DNA from: Megamonas sp. UBA1796
Lineage (GTDB): Bacteria > Bacillota > Negativicutes > Selenomonadales > Selenomonadaceae
Length of the DNA: 64,000 nucleotides
NCBI GenBank assembly: GCA_002319795.1
Contig: DCFU01000020.1
Coordinates: 1 to 64,000 of the forward strand
Direction of reading: 5' to 3'
A program made the translations under genes and the position numbers. Below are positions 8,511 through 17,154 of this stretch, one piece after another (the first letter of the stretch is position 1; every line of letters starts with the position of its first letter). Below the pieces are notes generated by a model that saw only the letters and a list, made by a program, of their open reading frames with translations, was not told the DNA's origin and did not search any database.

Positions 8511-9647
8511 TTAAACCTCCGTAATTAAAGTAATCGTCATTGTTTGGTTATGCAGCTCACATATTGCATTTTTATCAGGAGAGGAAATTTCACCATAAGA
8601 ATAGAAGCCTGTAAAAATGGTATTCGCTTTCAAAACACTTCGAGCTGCATCAATTTCTTCGCTTGTCAATTGATCCAGCACCAGTTTCCTGCCAACACAG
8701 CTCACCAAAATAGCGAGTTCAGCACTATTTGCGCCAAGAGACGCAAGGCTTATTTGAGCCGCCTGCCGTGCCCCATCAATAAGATTATCAGAATTGGACC
8801 GCATTAATTTTGAATAATATCCCTCTGGTACATCCCCCGAAAATATGAGAGCTTTTTGGCTCTCATCAACCCGTTGAATCGTACGAATGAAAGTACGGCG
8901 ATGATCCTTTGAACGAACCATAAGCGGGAAGTATAGTCCGGCAGCCGGGAGCTCTGCTGCATAGGTACCTAGATATTCTTTATATAAAGCTAGTGCAGGT
9001 TTATCATCAAGCTCATATAAAATATTATTTTTTGATTTTGTAATGATACGTTCAATTCCAAAAGGAGACCATCCTCCAATAGAGGCATAGCCAAAATGCA
9101 CGTGCTTACCGTAAAAACCAATTGCAACAAGACAATTTTGTCTTGGATAATCGTTTGCAATAATAAATGTCTCTTGGTAAAGCGTTCCGTCTCCTGCAAG
9201 ACCTCCTGATAAAGTAACATTTTCAGGCAGGCTTTTTATTAACCCTTCAACAAGTTTACTGCCATTAATATTAATTCCCTCTGAAATAATAAAAACGTGT
9301 TTTAAATCATCAATAGCGAATTTTGCAACTAAATCAGCAGCAGCTTCAAAATATTTATCGTTTTGGATGACCAGGGAAGAAAATCGCACTTCCGTTTTTT
9401 CCATATAAACGGCTGTAGCGGATACGGTATTCTCAGTAGCGATATTATTATAGATTTCCCCAGCAGTTGTCCCTCCAAGCAAATAAGCCTTTGGATATAA
9501 AGCCCTTAATTCGTCATAAATACGATTATCTAACAGAAGATTTTTTGCACCAAAAATCAGAACAAATTGTGCTTTATTTCTTAAAATATTGGTTGAGGAT
9601 TTTTGCTTGTTTCCTGCACTATCATATAATATTTGTTCGATTTGCAT
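8511..9647 (-). CDS. FIST-domain sensory protein (NosP-like)
   Basis: 378-aa cytoplasmic protein with the FIST N domain (about 30-210; LLGGTTAGEI, TLSGGLAGDG) and FIST C domain (about 215-360; LFSGDVPEGY-like segment, CVGRKLVLDQ, TGFYSYGEI). FIST proteins are stand-alone or kinase-linked signal binders; a characterised subgroup, NosP, binds haem and nitric oxide and controls a co-transcribed histidine kinase. Whether this one binds haem cannot be read from the sequence; a His-rich segment KHVHFGYA is present. The start is the ATG at 9647, with GGAGGAA upstream. First gene of the operon and its probable sensor. Confidence 0.9.
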   Translation of the reverse strand: MQIEQILYDSAGNKQKSSTNILRNKAQFVLIFGAKNLLLDNRIYDELRALYPKAYLLGGTTAGEIYNNIATENTVSATAVYMEKTEVRFSSLVIQNDKYFEAAADLVAKFAIDDLKHVFIISEGININGSKLVEGLIKSLPENVTLSGGLAGDGTLYQETFIIANDYPRQNCLVAIGFYGKHVHFGYASIGGWSPFGIERIITKSKNNILYELDDKPALALYKEYLGTYAAELPAAGLYFPLMVRSKDHRRTFIRTIQRVDESQKALIFSGDVPEGYYSKLMRSNSDNLIDGARQAAQISLASLGANSAELAILVSCVGRKLVLDQLTSEEIDAARSVLKANTIFTGFYSYGEISSPDKNAICELHNQTMTITLITEV

Positions 9648-9736
9648 AATACATTCCTCCATTATCAAAAAGGATACGTGCTTTTGCCTTTGAATTCTAT
9701 TACAACTGATTTTTAGGAAATGAATACGATGATATA

Positions 9737-9765
9737 TTCTTACCATTTCGGTATATGCTTGTTAA
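9737..9765 (-). promoter_or_regulatory. candidate promoter of the FIST operon
   Basis: Minus-strand TTAACA (9760-9765), a 17-base spacer and TAAGAA (9737-9742), 90 bases ahead of the FIST start. Moderate match; no sigma-28 or sigma-54 pattern is seen in the divergent intergenic region. Confidence 0.4.
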
Positions 9766-9832
9766 TTCCTGCTAAAATATGCAACGATTCGTTGATACTA
9801 TACGAAAATAAATGAGTCAGGAAAAAGGATAC

Positions 9833-9861
9833 TTGATTAAACTGTCGAACTTTCTTAGACA
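9833..9861 (+). promoter_or_regulatory. candidate promoter of the divergent receiver gene
   Basis: TTGATT (9833-9838), a 17-base spacer and TAGACA (9856-9861), 65 bases ahead of the plus-strand start. The -10 box is a weak match. Confidence 0.3.
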
Positions 9862-9926
9862 TGAAGGCATTATTGCTTACAACCCAGACTATAGCGGGGA
9901 TTTTTGAGAACTGAGGTGACACCGAT

Positions 9927-10973
9927 ATGAACCAGGATAAAGTGTTATTTGTTGATGATGAACCTAGTGTTTTAAGTGCAATCAAAAGAGCTGTCCAGGA
10001 TGAAAAATATACACCTTTTTTTGCTGGAAGTGGTGCGGAAGCTCTTACTATTATGGAAAAAAATAAGTTTTGTGTTATTGTAACAGATATGCGTATGCCA
10101 GTTATGGATGGATTAACTCTATTAAAGATTGTAAAGGAGAAATATCCTCGAACAGTCCGTGTCGTTTTATCGGGTTTTACGCAATTATCTCAAATGCTTG
10201 TAACAATAAATCAAGGGGAAGTCTTTAAATTCATCACCAAACCTTGGACGAACGAACATGAATTACTGCCTGTCATCGAGCAGGCAATGGATTACTATAA
10301 TCTTCAAGTTGAAAAAGATACGTTGCGTGATAATTTGGCTGCGAAAAATATTGCATACCAAAATATATTTCGGGCAATGGAAGAAAAAAAATCCCAAGAA
10401 AAAAGAGAACTTCGTCATTTGTATAAAGTCAGCGTATTGCTGTTTTCTTTATGGAGGAAAAACATGGCAATAGTCGCTGAGAAATCTGTTGATCAGCCAA
10501 TAAAACAGGATGAAATCATTCATATAGCCGAGGTAATCTATTTGACATACTTGAATCAGTTGCCAGCCGTAATCAATAGTCGGACCTCCGCTGAGCTTAT
10601 CAGTGAAATCATTACAAGCTGTGATAATCGTTTAGTGATCGATAATATAGCAAAGGATGAACTGAAAACTAAAGGGAACCATAATTACTTAGTAATGATG
10701 TTTAAAATATTATTGCATATCTTACCTGAAAAACATGAGGAAATCCATTGTGATTTAGTTCAGAGCAAACAAGCAGAGGGCGCTTTACAGTTGATTTTTG
10801 ATATTGATTTAAAACCGCATCCGTTTAGTTTACATGATGAACATCAGTTAAAAATAGCCTGTGCCCTATTAAGTAAGATAGGTGATTTTTACAATATGAC
10901 GGTTTCCCTTGAATACGTAGAAGAGAAGTTAAGTGATATGCGCGTACGTTGGGTGATTGACCGGCCCGATTAA
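9927..10973 (+). CDS. response regulator with unrecognised C-terminal domain
   Basis: 348 aa. Receiver at 4-120 (VDDE 9-12, Asp54 in VTDMRMP, KPW near 108), close in style to the REC-HDOD protein across the divergent promoter. A helical linker (120-165) follows, then about 180 residues matching no domain I know. Their pattern (NYLVMMFKILLHIL, LQLIFDID, a long helix, then alternating strands ending RVRWVID) faintly recalls a HATPase fold without glycine boxes. A ribosome site GAGGTG precedes the ATG. Probably part of the same pathway as the FIST operon; output unknown. Confidence 0.85.
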   Translation: MNQDKVLFVDDEPSVLSAIKRAVQDEKYTPFFAGSGAEALTIMEKNKFCVIVTDMRMPVMDGLTLLKIVKEKYPRTVRVVLSGFTQLSQMLVTINQGEVFKFITKPWTNEHELLPVIEQAMDYYNLQVEKDTLRDNLAAKNIAYQNIFRAMEEKKSQEKRELRHLYKVSVLLFSLWRKNMAIVAEKSVDQPIKQDEIIHIAEVIYLTYLNQLPAVINSRTSAELISEIITSCDNRLVIDNIAKDELKTKGNHNYLVMMFKILLHILPEKHEEIHCDLVQSKQAEGALQLIFDIDLKPHPFSLHDEHQLKIACALLSKIGDFYNMTVSLEYVEEKLSDMRVRWVIDRPD

Positions 10974-11010
10974 GCTGGCAGCCAGGAAACTTGCATCATA
11001 ACACAAACAA

Positions 11011-11043
11011 AGGGGCAAGCAGCCCATTCGCTGTTTTGCCCCT
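11011..11043 (+). terminator. likely terminator after the divergent receiver gene
   Basis: An imperfect stem, GGGGCAA-CAGC paired with GCTG-TTGCCCC, sits 40 bases after the stop. The T-tract is poor, so termination may be inefficient. Confidence 0.5.
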
Positions 11044-11136
11044 AATAAATGATATGTTCTTTTACACAAAATAGAGTTTGCAGAGAATCATATACACCCC
11101 TATTACCGAATGCTTTTTCCTTTTTCCCCGGTAAAC

Positions 11137-11163
11137 GGCCGCCATATTTAAATTATGACGGCC
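11137..11163. repeat. near-perfect inverted repeat in intergenic DNA
   Basis: A 27-base inverted repeat, arms GGCCG-CATA / TATG-CGGCC around TTTAAA, between the convergent ends of the receiver gene and the cobalamin operon. It is followed by a modest T-run on the plus side only. It may be a weak terminator or a protein site. The rest of 11044-11332 shows no gene. Confidence 0.5.
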
Positions 11164-11332
11164 ACTTTTATTGTCGTAAAAATCTTCATTTAGGGCTTAT
11201 TATGTAACCGCAAACTTAGCAAGACATAAATACGATTTTTTTAATGAAGCCGATGGATTCAGGCAGCCAGTTCGGGGTAATCTATCGCAACATTTCTGAA
11301 TAATACGCTTTGGTTGAAGGAATGATACCTAG

Positions 11333-12085
11333 CTAAAACAACAAATACACAAATAAAACAAGGCTTTCACTCAAAGCTGTTACAGCTCCGTAGACATCTC
11401 CCGTAAGACCACCTAAGAGCCCTGTAACATAGCGTGCAAAAAAAAATGTAAAACCAATCGCCGCCATAAGGCATAGAAATCCGATATAACCAAACGGTAC
11501 TATACAAAAAAGCGTAAATAAGCCTGCGAGCGCCAATGAGCCCTTACCAGCGAATTTGGCAAACGCTTTCCCCATGCCCTCTGGTCTCGCATAGGGAAAA
11601 CAGGTGATAGAAACTGCCATCATCAAGCGAGATATGATTGGCATAATAAAAAGTGCTTTGATCAATTTGTCTGATGGATACATATCAAGCAGCAACGCCC
11701 ATTGCAAAAACAGCAACAATACAAAAGAAGTAACACCTGTAGCACCAACCCGGCTATCCTTCATGATTTCCAGCATGCGATCTCTGGAACGGCCTGAAAA
11801 CACACCATCCATTGTATCCATAAATCCATCGCAGTGTAAGCCTCCTGTCAATAGAATAGGAAGCACGAGGAATAGCACAACGCCAATATGCTGTGGGAAG
11901 AATATACCCTTTTGCGGTAAAAAATCAAGTAGAGTATATGCCACTAAGGCATAAATAGAACCTAAGACAGCTCCTATGAGCGGAAAATATTTTACGCTGC
12001 GCCCAAAATCCTCCATTGACCAGTTGTCCTGACGCACGATACGTATTCTTGTTAAAAATTGCAATCCAATAAAAAAAATCCGCAT
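11333..12085 (-). CDS. cobS: adenosylcobinamide-GDP ribazoletransferase CobS
   Basis: Integral membrane cobalamin synthase that joins adenosylcobinamide-GDP with alpha-ribazole phosphate, the last assembly step. The 250-aa product has the family motifs GGLHCDGFMDTMDG near residue 82 (metal site) and SRVGATGV near 112, with GLTGDVYGA near the C-terminus, and several hydrophobic segments. Its ATG follows directly on the TGA of cbiB (TGAATG), with the GGGGAGG ribosome site inside cbiB. Last gene of the 13-gene operon. Confidence 0.96.
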   Translation of the reverse strand: MRIFFIGLQFLTRIRIVRQDNWSMEDFGRSVKYFPLIGAVLGSIYALVAYTLLDFLPQKGIFFPQHIGVVLFLVLPILLTGGLHCDGFMDTMDGVFSGRSRDRMLEIMKDSRVGATGVTSFVLLLFLQWALLLDMYPSDKLIKALFIMPIISRLMMAVSITCFPYARPEGMGKAFAKFAGKGSLALAGLFTLFCIVPFGYIGFLCLMAAIGFTFFFARYVTGLLGGLTGDVYGAVTALSESLVLFVYLLF

Positions 12086-13033
12086 TCATTTTCCTCCCCA
12101 AAAGCCACTCATAAAAAGCAAACACAAAAACAAAACTGTAACCGTATACATGATACGAACTGTTTCTGTAATGTGCTGCGGGCCAAGTTCATGCAAAGCA
12201 TCTCCCATATACGCCCGAAAATGCTTTTGCCCGAAATAATAATTATGCCCGCCCAGGCGAATTCCCAACGCTCCTGCGACCGAGGCCTCCGGATATCCAC
12301 CATTCGGACTTGGATGCTTCCGGGCATCCCTCTGCATCATTGACAAAGAACTTTTATAATCGAGCCGCAGCAGCCATGCCGCCGAAACGACAAACACTCC
12401 AGTGAGCCTTGCCGGTATCAAATTCAACAAATCATCCAAACGAGCGGCTGCACGTCCGAAATAAAGATATTTTTCATTCTTATAGCCGAGCATTGAATCC
12501 ATCGTATTCGCTGCGCGATAAAATACAGCCATAGGGACGCCTCCCAACCAGAAGAAAAAAAGTGGTGCAATGATTCCATCCACCAGATTCTCAGCAATTG
12601 TCTCTACTGCAGCACGTGTAATTTCCCCTGGGCTGAGATTTTCCGTATCTCTTCCCACAATCCAGCCAAGCTTATATCTTGCCTGTGTAAGATTACCATC
12701 AAAAAGATAATTCCGGATTTCCATGCCAGCTTCCGCCAAGCTTCGTGGAGAAATCATAAAACTCAGCAGCAAACCCTCTACAGCATAACTAGTATATACC
12801 CCTACCGATGCTGCCAAAGTCATGATTCCCGAAGCCACATCCCAAGAGATGAACGATACTAAAAGCACTAAAATAAGTCCCATGAAAATCTTCTTTGTAC
12901 TCGAATCTTCTGCACGATAAAAATAGCTTTCAAAACAACCAATCATTTTGCCGATAAGCACAACCGGATGATATTTCGAACGAGGATCTCCTATAATGCA
13001 ATCAATAAGAAACGCAATGACACTTATCATCAT
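12086..13033 (-). CDS. cbiB: adenosylcobinamide-phosphate synthase CbiB
   Basis: Membrane enzyme that attaches aminopropanol phosphate (made by CobD) to adenosylcobyric acid. 315 aa with hydrophobic helices at the N-terminus, near 60-100 and at the C-terminus. Family features are DCIIGDPRSKYHPV at residues 11-24, GRDTENLSPGEITRAAVETI near 130, DGIIAPLFFFWLGG near 150, and HPSPNGGYPEASVAGALG near 250. ATGA overlap with cobQ shows translational coupling. Called CobD in some nomenclatures, not to be confused with the decarboxylase at 2203. Confidence 0.96.
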   Translation of the reverse strand: MMISVIAFLIDCIIGDPRSKYHPVVLIGKMIGCFESYFYRAEDSSTKKIFMGLILVLLVSFISWDVASGIMTLAASVGVYTSYAVEGLLLSFMISPRSLAEAGMEIRNYLFDGNLTQARYKLGWIVGRDTENLSPGEITRAAVETIAENLVDGIIAPLFFFWLGGVPMAVFYRAANTMDSMLGYKNEKYLYFGRAAARLDDLLNLIPARLTGVFVVSAAWLLRLDYKSSLSMMQRDARKHPSPNGGYPEASVAGALGIRLGGHNYYFGQKHFRAYMGDALHELGPQHITETVRIMYTVTVLFLCLLFMSGFWGGK

Positions 13034-14562
13034 TTTATTGGCTCACCCATGATTTCCCGCAGTTTATCCATGTCCAGATGCTTGCGCACTATGTCGGCAA
13101 GTCTATCATAATTCTGTTGCTTTTCCGCATAAACGCTGCGTGTATTCTTTAATGCAGAAAGTCCCTTCTTCAAACGGAGCGCATTGAGTATCTGCCTGCG
13201 GAATTCATCATGGTCGAATATACCATGTATATACGTTCCAAAAATAAGCCCATCGCTGCGTACCGTTCCCTCTGCCAGATGGCAGCAGAGATTGGCCCGT
13301 TCCGTTATGCAAAACGGATGTGTTTCATTTTTATTCGTAAATTCCGTCTTACCCATATGAATTTCATAGCCCCTGAGTTGCTCGGCAACAATTTTTTGTC
13401 CCAAAAAATGCAAATCATGGCAAGCTGCCTTGACCTGTGAAGTGAGCTTTGATAAAGCAAAGGTCGTCTTCATCCCCAAAAAACCCAGTCCTTTTACATA
13501 ATCATGCTCTGATTCCGTATGATATGGATCTCTGATTTCTTCCCCTAGCATTTGATAACCGCCACAGATGCCAATGAGTGCTGCCCCTCGCGCAACAGAT
13601 TTCTGTATAAGCTCTTCTATACCTGAATTGCGAATATACAGCATATCCTCTGTTGTATTTTTACTGCCTGGCAGAATAATAAGGTCCGGCTTCCCTAAGG
13701 AAGCTGCATCCTGTACATAATAAAGCGAAACGTCTTTCTCACTGGATAAACAGGAAAAATCTGTAAAATTTGCAATTTTTGGTGTCTGTATCACAGCAAT
13801 CTTAATATCGCCCGATGACGGTACAGACTGTTTTTCTTCCAAGGAAACGGAATCCTCATCGTCGATACCCAACTGGTCAATATGCGGTATAATGCCAAGT
13901 ACGGGTTTTCCGGTTTTTTTCTCCAAAAAATCAACTGCCGGCTGTAAAAGCGTCACATCACCACGAAACTTATTGATGACAAGTCCTTTTACCAATGCAC
14001 GTTCATCCTTCTCCAAAAGCTCCAATGTACCGACAATAGATGCCAATGCACCACCACGATCAATATCTGCAATGAGCAGTACCGGCGCCTGCAAATGCTT
14101 TGCAATGCGCATATTCACGATATCATTTGCCTTGAGATTCACCTCAGCCGGACTGCCCGCGCCTTCAATAACAATGGTATCATAAGCTGTATCCAGCCGC
14201 TGCAATGCTTCCTTTACAGTCGAAAATGCCTTAAGCGAATAGCCTTGATGATATTCTCTGGCTGACATGTTACCTACAGGTTTTCCCATGAGTACCACCT
14301 GGGAGCAGGAATTACCCGTTGGCTTCAAAAGTACAGGATTCATATCGACGAATGGTTCAAGACCTGCGGCTTCCGCCTGGGCAACCTGCGCACGCCCCAT
14401 CTCCCCGCCATCACGGGTAACATATGAATTCAACGCCATATTTTGTGCCTTGAACGGTACAACACTGCGTCCCTCCTGATAAAAAATCCGGCACAGTGCC
14501 GTAGTCAGGATACTCTTACCGACATGCGAGCTTGTCCCCTGCAGCATAATATAATTCGCCAT
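13030..14562 (-). CDS. cobQ: cobyric acid synthase CobQ/CbiP
   Basis: Glutamine-dependent amidase that amidates positions b, d, e and g of adenosylcobyrinate a,c-diamide to give adenosylcobyric acid. 510 aa, normal length. The N-terminal P-loop-like GTSSHVGKS (residues 9-17) begins the ATP-binding domain; the C-terminal class I glutamine amidotransferase domain shows GICGGYQMLG with its nucleophile Cys near 335 and a catalytic His in YIHGIFD near 435. A good GGGAGGAATAG ribosome site precedes the ATG, three bases after the cobU stop. Confidence 0.97.
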   Translation of the reverse strand: MANYIMLQGTSSHVGKSILTTALCRIFYQEGRSVVPFKAQNMALNSYVTRDGGEMGRAQVAQAEAAGLEPFVDMNPVLLKPTGNSCSQVVLMGKPVGNMSAREYHQGYSLKAFSTVKEALQRLDTAYDTIVIEGAGSPAEVNLKANDIVNMRIAKHLQAPVLLIADIDRGGALASIVGTLELLEKDERALVKGLVINKFRGDVTLLQPAVDFLEKKTGKPVLGIIPHIDQLGIDDEDSVSLEEKQSVPSSGDIKIAVIQTPKIANFTDFSCLSSEKDVSLYYVQDAASLGKPDLIILPGSKNTTEDMLYIRNSGIEELIQKSVARGAALIGICGGYQMLGEEIRDPYHTESEHDYVKGLGFLGMKTTFALSKLTSQVKAACHDLHFLGQKIVAEQLRGYEIHMGKTEFTNKNETHPFCITERANLCCHLAEGTVRSDGLIFGTYIHGIFDHDEFRRQILNALRLKKGLSALKNTRSVYAEKQQNYDRLADIVRKHLDMDKLREIMGEPIK

Positions 14563-14565
14563 CGT

Positions 14566-15126
14566 CTATTCCTCCCAGTTTTCAGCCAGCTTTTTGACAT
14601 CCACCGGTAACCCGCAAGTCACAAGGTAGACCTCCTCTGCATCATAAGCGACCCATTGATTGACAAGTCCTGCCAAGTCACGGTACGCCCGCGCCAACTT
14701 GTTCTCCGGTACAATCCCGGCACCAACCTCATTTGTTACAAAAACCGTCGTACCTTCATTTTTCTGTGCCTGCCTGAGTAATAATCCTATCTGCTTTTTC
14801 AAAGCCAGTCCGGTTTTCTCCATATCAGCGTTATCCACAGCGCACAGAAAATTGCTGACATACAGAGTAAGGCAGTCGAACAATACCATATCATGCTCCC
14901 GGCCAGCCAGCGCGAGCATTCCATGTGCATCAAAAGGAGCCTCAAAGGTCTGCCAGTCTGCAGGACGCCGCTTCTGATGCAAAGAGACACGAAAAGCCAT
15001 TTCCTCATCATGTATTTCTGCTGTAGCAATATAGGCGATATTCGACCCGTACCGTGCAGCATAGCTTTCTGCAAAACGGCTTTTTCCACTGCGTGCGCCA
15101 CCAGTTACCAAAACTATTTTTCCCAT
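14566..15126 (-). CDS. cobU: adenosylcobinamide kinase / guanylyltransferase CobU
   Basis: Bifunctional enzyme that phosphorylates adenosylcobinamide and then transfers GMP, giving adenosylcobinamide-GDP for CobS. 186 aa. P-loop GGARSGKSRFAE at residues 9-20, the guanylylation region LHQKRRPADW near 50, and the conserved VTNEVGAGIVPENKLAR near 130. Its start overlaps the end of cbiA by 13 bases, with GGGGAGG upstream inside cbiA. Confidence 0.96.
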   Translation of the reverse strand: MGKIVLVTGGARSGKSRFAESYAARYGSNIAYIATAEIHDEEMAFRVSLHQKRRPADWQTFEAPFDAHGMLALAGREHDMVLFDCLTLYVSNFLCAVDNADMEKTGLALKKQIGLLLRQAQKNEGTTVFVTNEVGAGIVPENKLARAYRDLAGLVNQWVAYDAEEVYLVTCGLPVDVKKLAENWEE

Positions 15127-16511
15127 GCTTTGCCTGCCTCCCCAATTTTTTTCTTATACTCCGCACAATGGAGGATAAAATGCCGGGCCGCTTCCGGACA
15201 ACCCGCAAAGTGCAGATGCAGGTAAGAACCCAATATATTATCCTTCGCATAACCCGCCAGAGAGCGGGATTTATTTCGCATACGCGTAAAAACAAATGCC
15301 CTGTTGGCATAAGGCAGCTCCGTACTTTCTGCAGAAAAATGGAATTCATGTCCGTGAAGCACGGTTCCTTTCGCTCCCAGCAGCGTATCGCACTGCATTT
15401 CAGCCTCAACGTACCCGACCATTTGCAGACTGCGATTCATCTGCACAGTACCTGGGATAATACCCGTCATAGGAATTTCTTTCCCATCAAAGTCCTTAAG
15501 CTCGTCCATGAGATACATAAAGCCTCCGCATTCCGCATAGAGCGGCATGCCTCGTTTTACACTGTCTTTCAAGGAACGGCGCATCCCCACATTGGCATAG
15601 AGCACGTCAGCAAATATCTCAGGAAATCCCCCGCCCAGAATGACTCCGTCGGCATCGGGTACATCAACATCATGGAGCGGGCTAAAATATACCAGTCGGG
15701 CCCCCATTTTTTCCAATACAGCTAAGCTCTCAGGATAGTAAAAGGAAAAAGCCTCATCACGCGCTACGGCTATTTTAACCTTATCGACGGGTGACGTCAC
15801 CACCATATCATTTTCCTCTAAACCGGGAGCCGTCGCCGCCAACGCCAGTATCCTGTTAATATCCACCTGCCCTGCTACCGAACGGCCAATTTCAGCTATA
15901 ATGCCTGCATTCTGGTTCTCTGCTGCGGGCAACAGGCCTAAATGACGCTCCGGCAGCCGCATGGCCTCGTTGCGCAATAAGGCACCAAACACAGGAATAT
16001 CCAACCGTGTGAGCGCCGAGGCAATCATCTCGCGATGTGTCGGAGAACCCAGACGGTTCAATATCACACCCGCCAGCTGCAGCTCCGTGTCATATATCTT
16101 AAAACCCAACGCCACAGCAGCAGCAGATTCTCCCATGGATTTGGCATCCAGCACAAGCAATACGGGTGCATGCAGCAGCTTGGCAATCTCCGCCGTGGAA
16201 CTGATGCCCCCCCTGCCCCCATCATAAAGTCCCATGACACCTTCAATAACAGCAATATCAGCATCGCCTGCTCCATGCAAAAACATTTCTACCAGCTTTT
16301 CTTTTGGCACGAGCCATGTATCCAGATTATGTCCGGTCCGGCCGCTAGCCTGCTCATGATAACCGGGATCGATATAGTCCGGCCCTATTTTATAGGACTG
16401 TACACGATAGCCTTGTTCCCTCAGTGTCGACAAAATACCCGTGACAATCGTTGTTTTTCCCGACCCGCTGCTCGTTGCGGCAATCACAATACGTGGTATA
16501 TTCCGCTGCAT
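15114..16511 (-). CDS. cbiA: cobyrinate a,c-diamide synthase CbiA
   Basis: Glutamine-dependent amidase for the a and c side chains of cobyrinate. 465 aa. N-terminal P-loop SSGSGKTT near residues 13-20, DYIDPGYH near 50, and a C-terminal triad glutaminase domain with YAECGGFMYLMDE, whose Cys is the nucleophile. I start at the ATG 16511, preceded by AAGGTGATA; an upstream extension of eight codons lacks a ribosome site. Seven bases follow the cbiC stop. Confidence 0.96.
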   Translation of the reverse strand: MQRNIPRIVIAATSSGSGKTTIVTGILSTLREQGYRVQSYKIGPDYIDPGYHEQASGRTGHNLDTWLVPKEKLVEMFLHGAGDADIAVIEGVMGLYDGGRGGISSTAEIAKLLHAPVLLVLDAKSMGESAAAVALGFKIYDTELQLAGVILNRLGSPTHREMIASALTRLDIPVFGALLRNEAMRLPERHLGLLPAAENQNAGIIAEIGRSVAGQVDINRILALAATAPGLEENDMVVTSPVDKVKIAVARDEAFSFYYPESLAVLEKMGARLVYFSPLHDVDVPDADGVILGGGFPEIFADVLYANVGMRRSLKDSVKRGMPLYAECGGFMYLMDELKDFDGKEIPMTGIIPGTVQMNRSLQMVGYVEAEMQCDTLLGAKGTVLHGHEFHFSAESTELPYANRAFVFTRMRNKSRSLAGYAKDNILGSYLHLHFAGCPEAARHFILHCAEYKKKIGEAGKAWEK

Positions 16512-16518
16512 AACTATA

Positions 16519-17151
16519 TCACCTTCTATTATCAAGCAAATACATTATGGCATTCATGGCAGCGGCCGCAATCGGACTGCCGCCCTTCGTACCAGCTACT
16601 GTGATATATGGCACAATCGCATTGTTTTCCAATTCTTTTTTGGAATCCGCCGCTCCTACGAACCCCACTGGAATACCGATAACAACCGCCGGATAAACCT
16701 GCTCCTCTCGTATAAGACGCAATACTTCGTAAAGTGCCGTAGGCGCATTCCCAATAGCTACGATTGCACCATTCATATCACTGCCAAAGGTACGCATCGC
16801 CGCCATAGAACGTGTAATGCCAATCTTCTTTGCCATAGCAGCCACAGTATCATCCGCAATAAGGCACTTTACCTGTCCGCCAAATGAGGCCAGCTTCTTC
16901 TTATTGATACCGGTACGCACCATTTCTACATCCGTATAAATATTACATCCCGCTTTTAGCGCCTGCTGCGCAGCCTCGATTGCCTGAGGATGCATGCGTA
17001 TGATTGAAGCATATCCGACATCACCTGCTGCATGTATGATGCGTGAATACACCTTGGTTTCCGCTTCTCCAAGCTGAAGTCCTGACAAATAAGGTGCAAT
17101 GATTTCCATACTCCGGTTTTCTATCTCCATCGGTTGTTTAATAAAATCCAT
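16519..17151 (-). CDS. cbiC: cobalt-precorrin-8 methylmutase CbiC
   Basis: Moves the methyl group from C-11 to C-12 of cobalt-precorrin-8 to give cobyrinic acid. 210 aa, complete. Family features are SRIIHAAGDVG near residue 36 with the catalytic His, DVEMVRTGI near 73, GNAPTAL near 135 and PVGFVGAADSKKEL near 160. Ends seven bases before cbiA and starts three bases after cbiJ. Confidence 0.96.
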   Translation of the reverse strand: MDFIKQPMEIENRSMEIIAPYLSGLQLGEAETKVYSRIIHAAGDVGYASIIRMHPQAIEAAQQALKAGCNIYTDVEMVRTGINKKKLASFGGQVKCLIADDTVAAMAKKIGITRSMAAMRTFGSDMNGAIVAIGNAPTALYEVLRLIREEQVYPAVVIGIPVGFVGAADSKKELENNAIVPYITVAGTKGGSPIAAAAMNAIMYLLDNRR

Positions 17152-17154
17152 AAA

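Noticed and set aside
15054..15725. Long plus-strand open frame opposite cobU/cbiA
   Set aside because: Antisense to well-conserved genes in the cobalamin operon, no ribosome site and no recognisable protein pattern.
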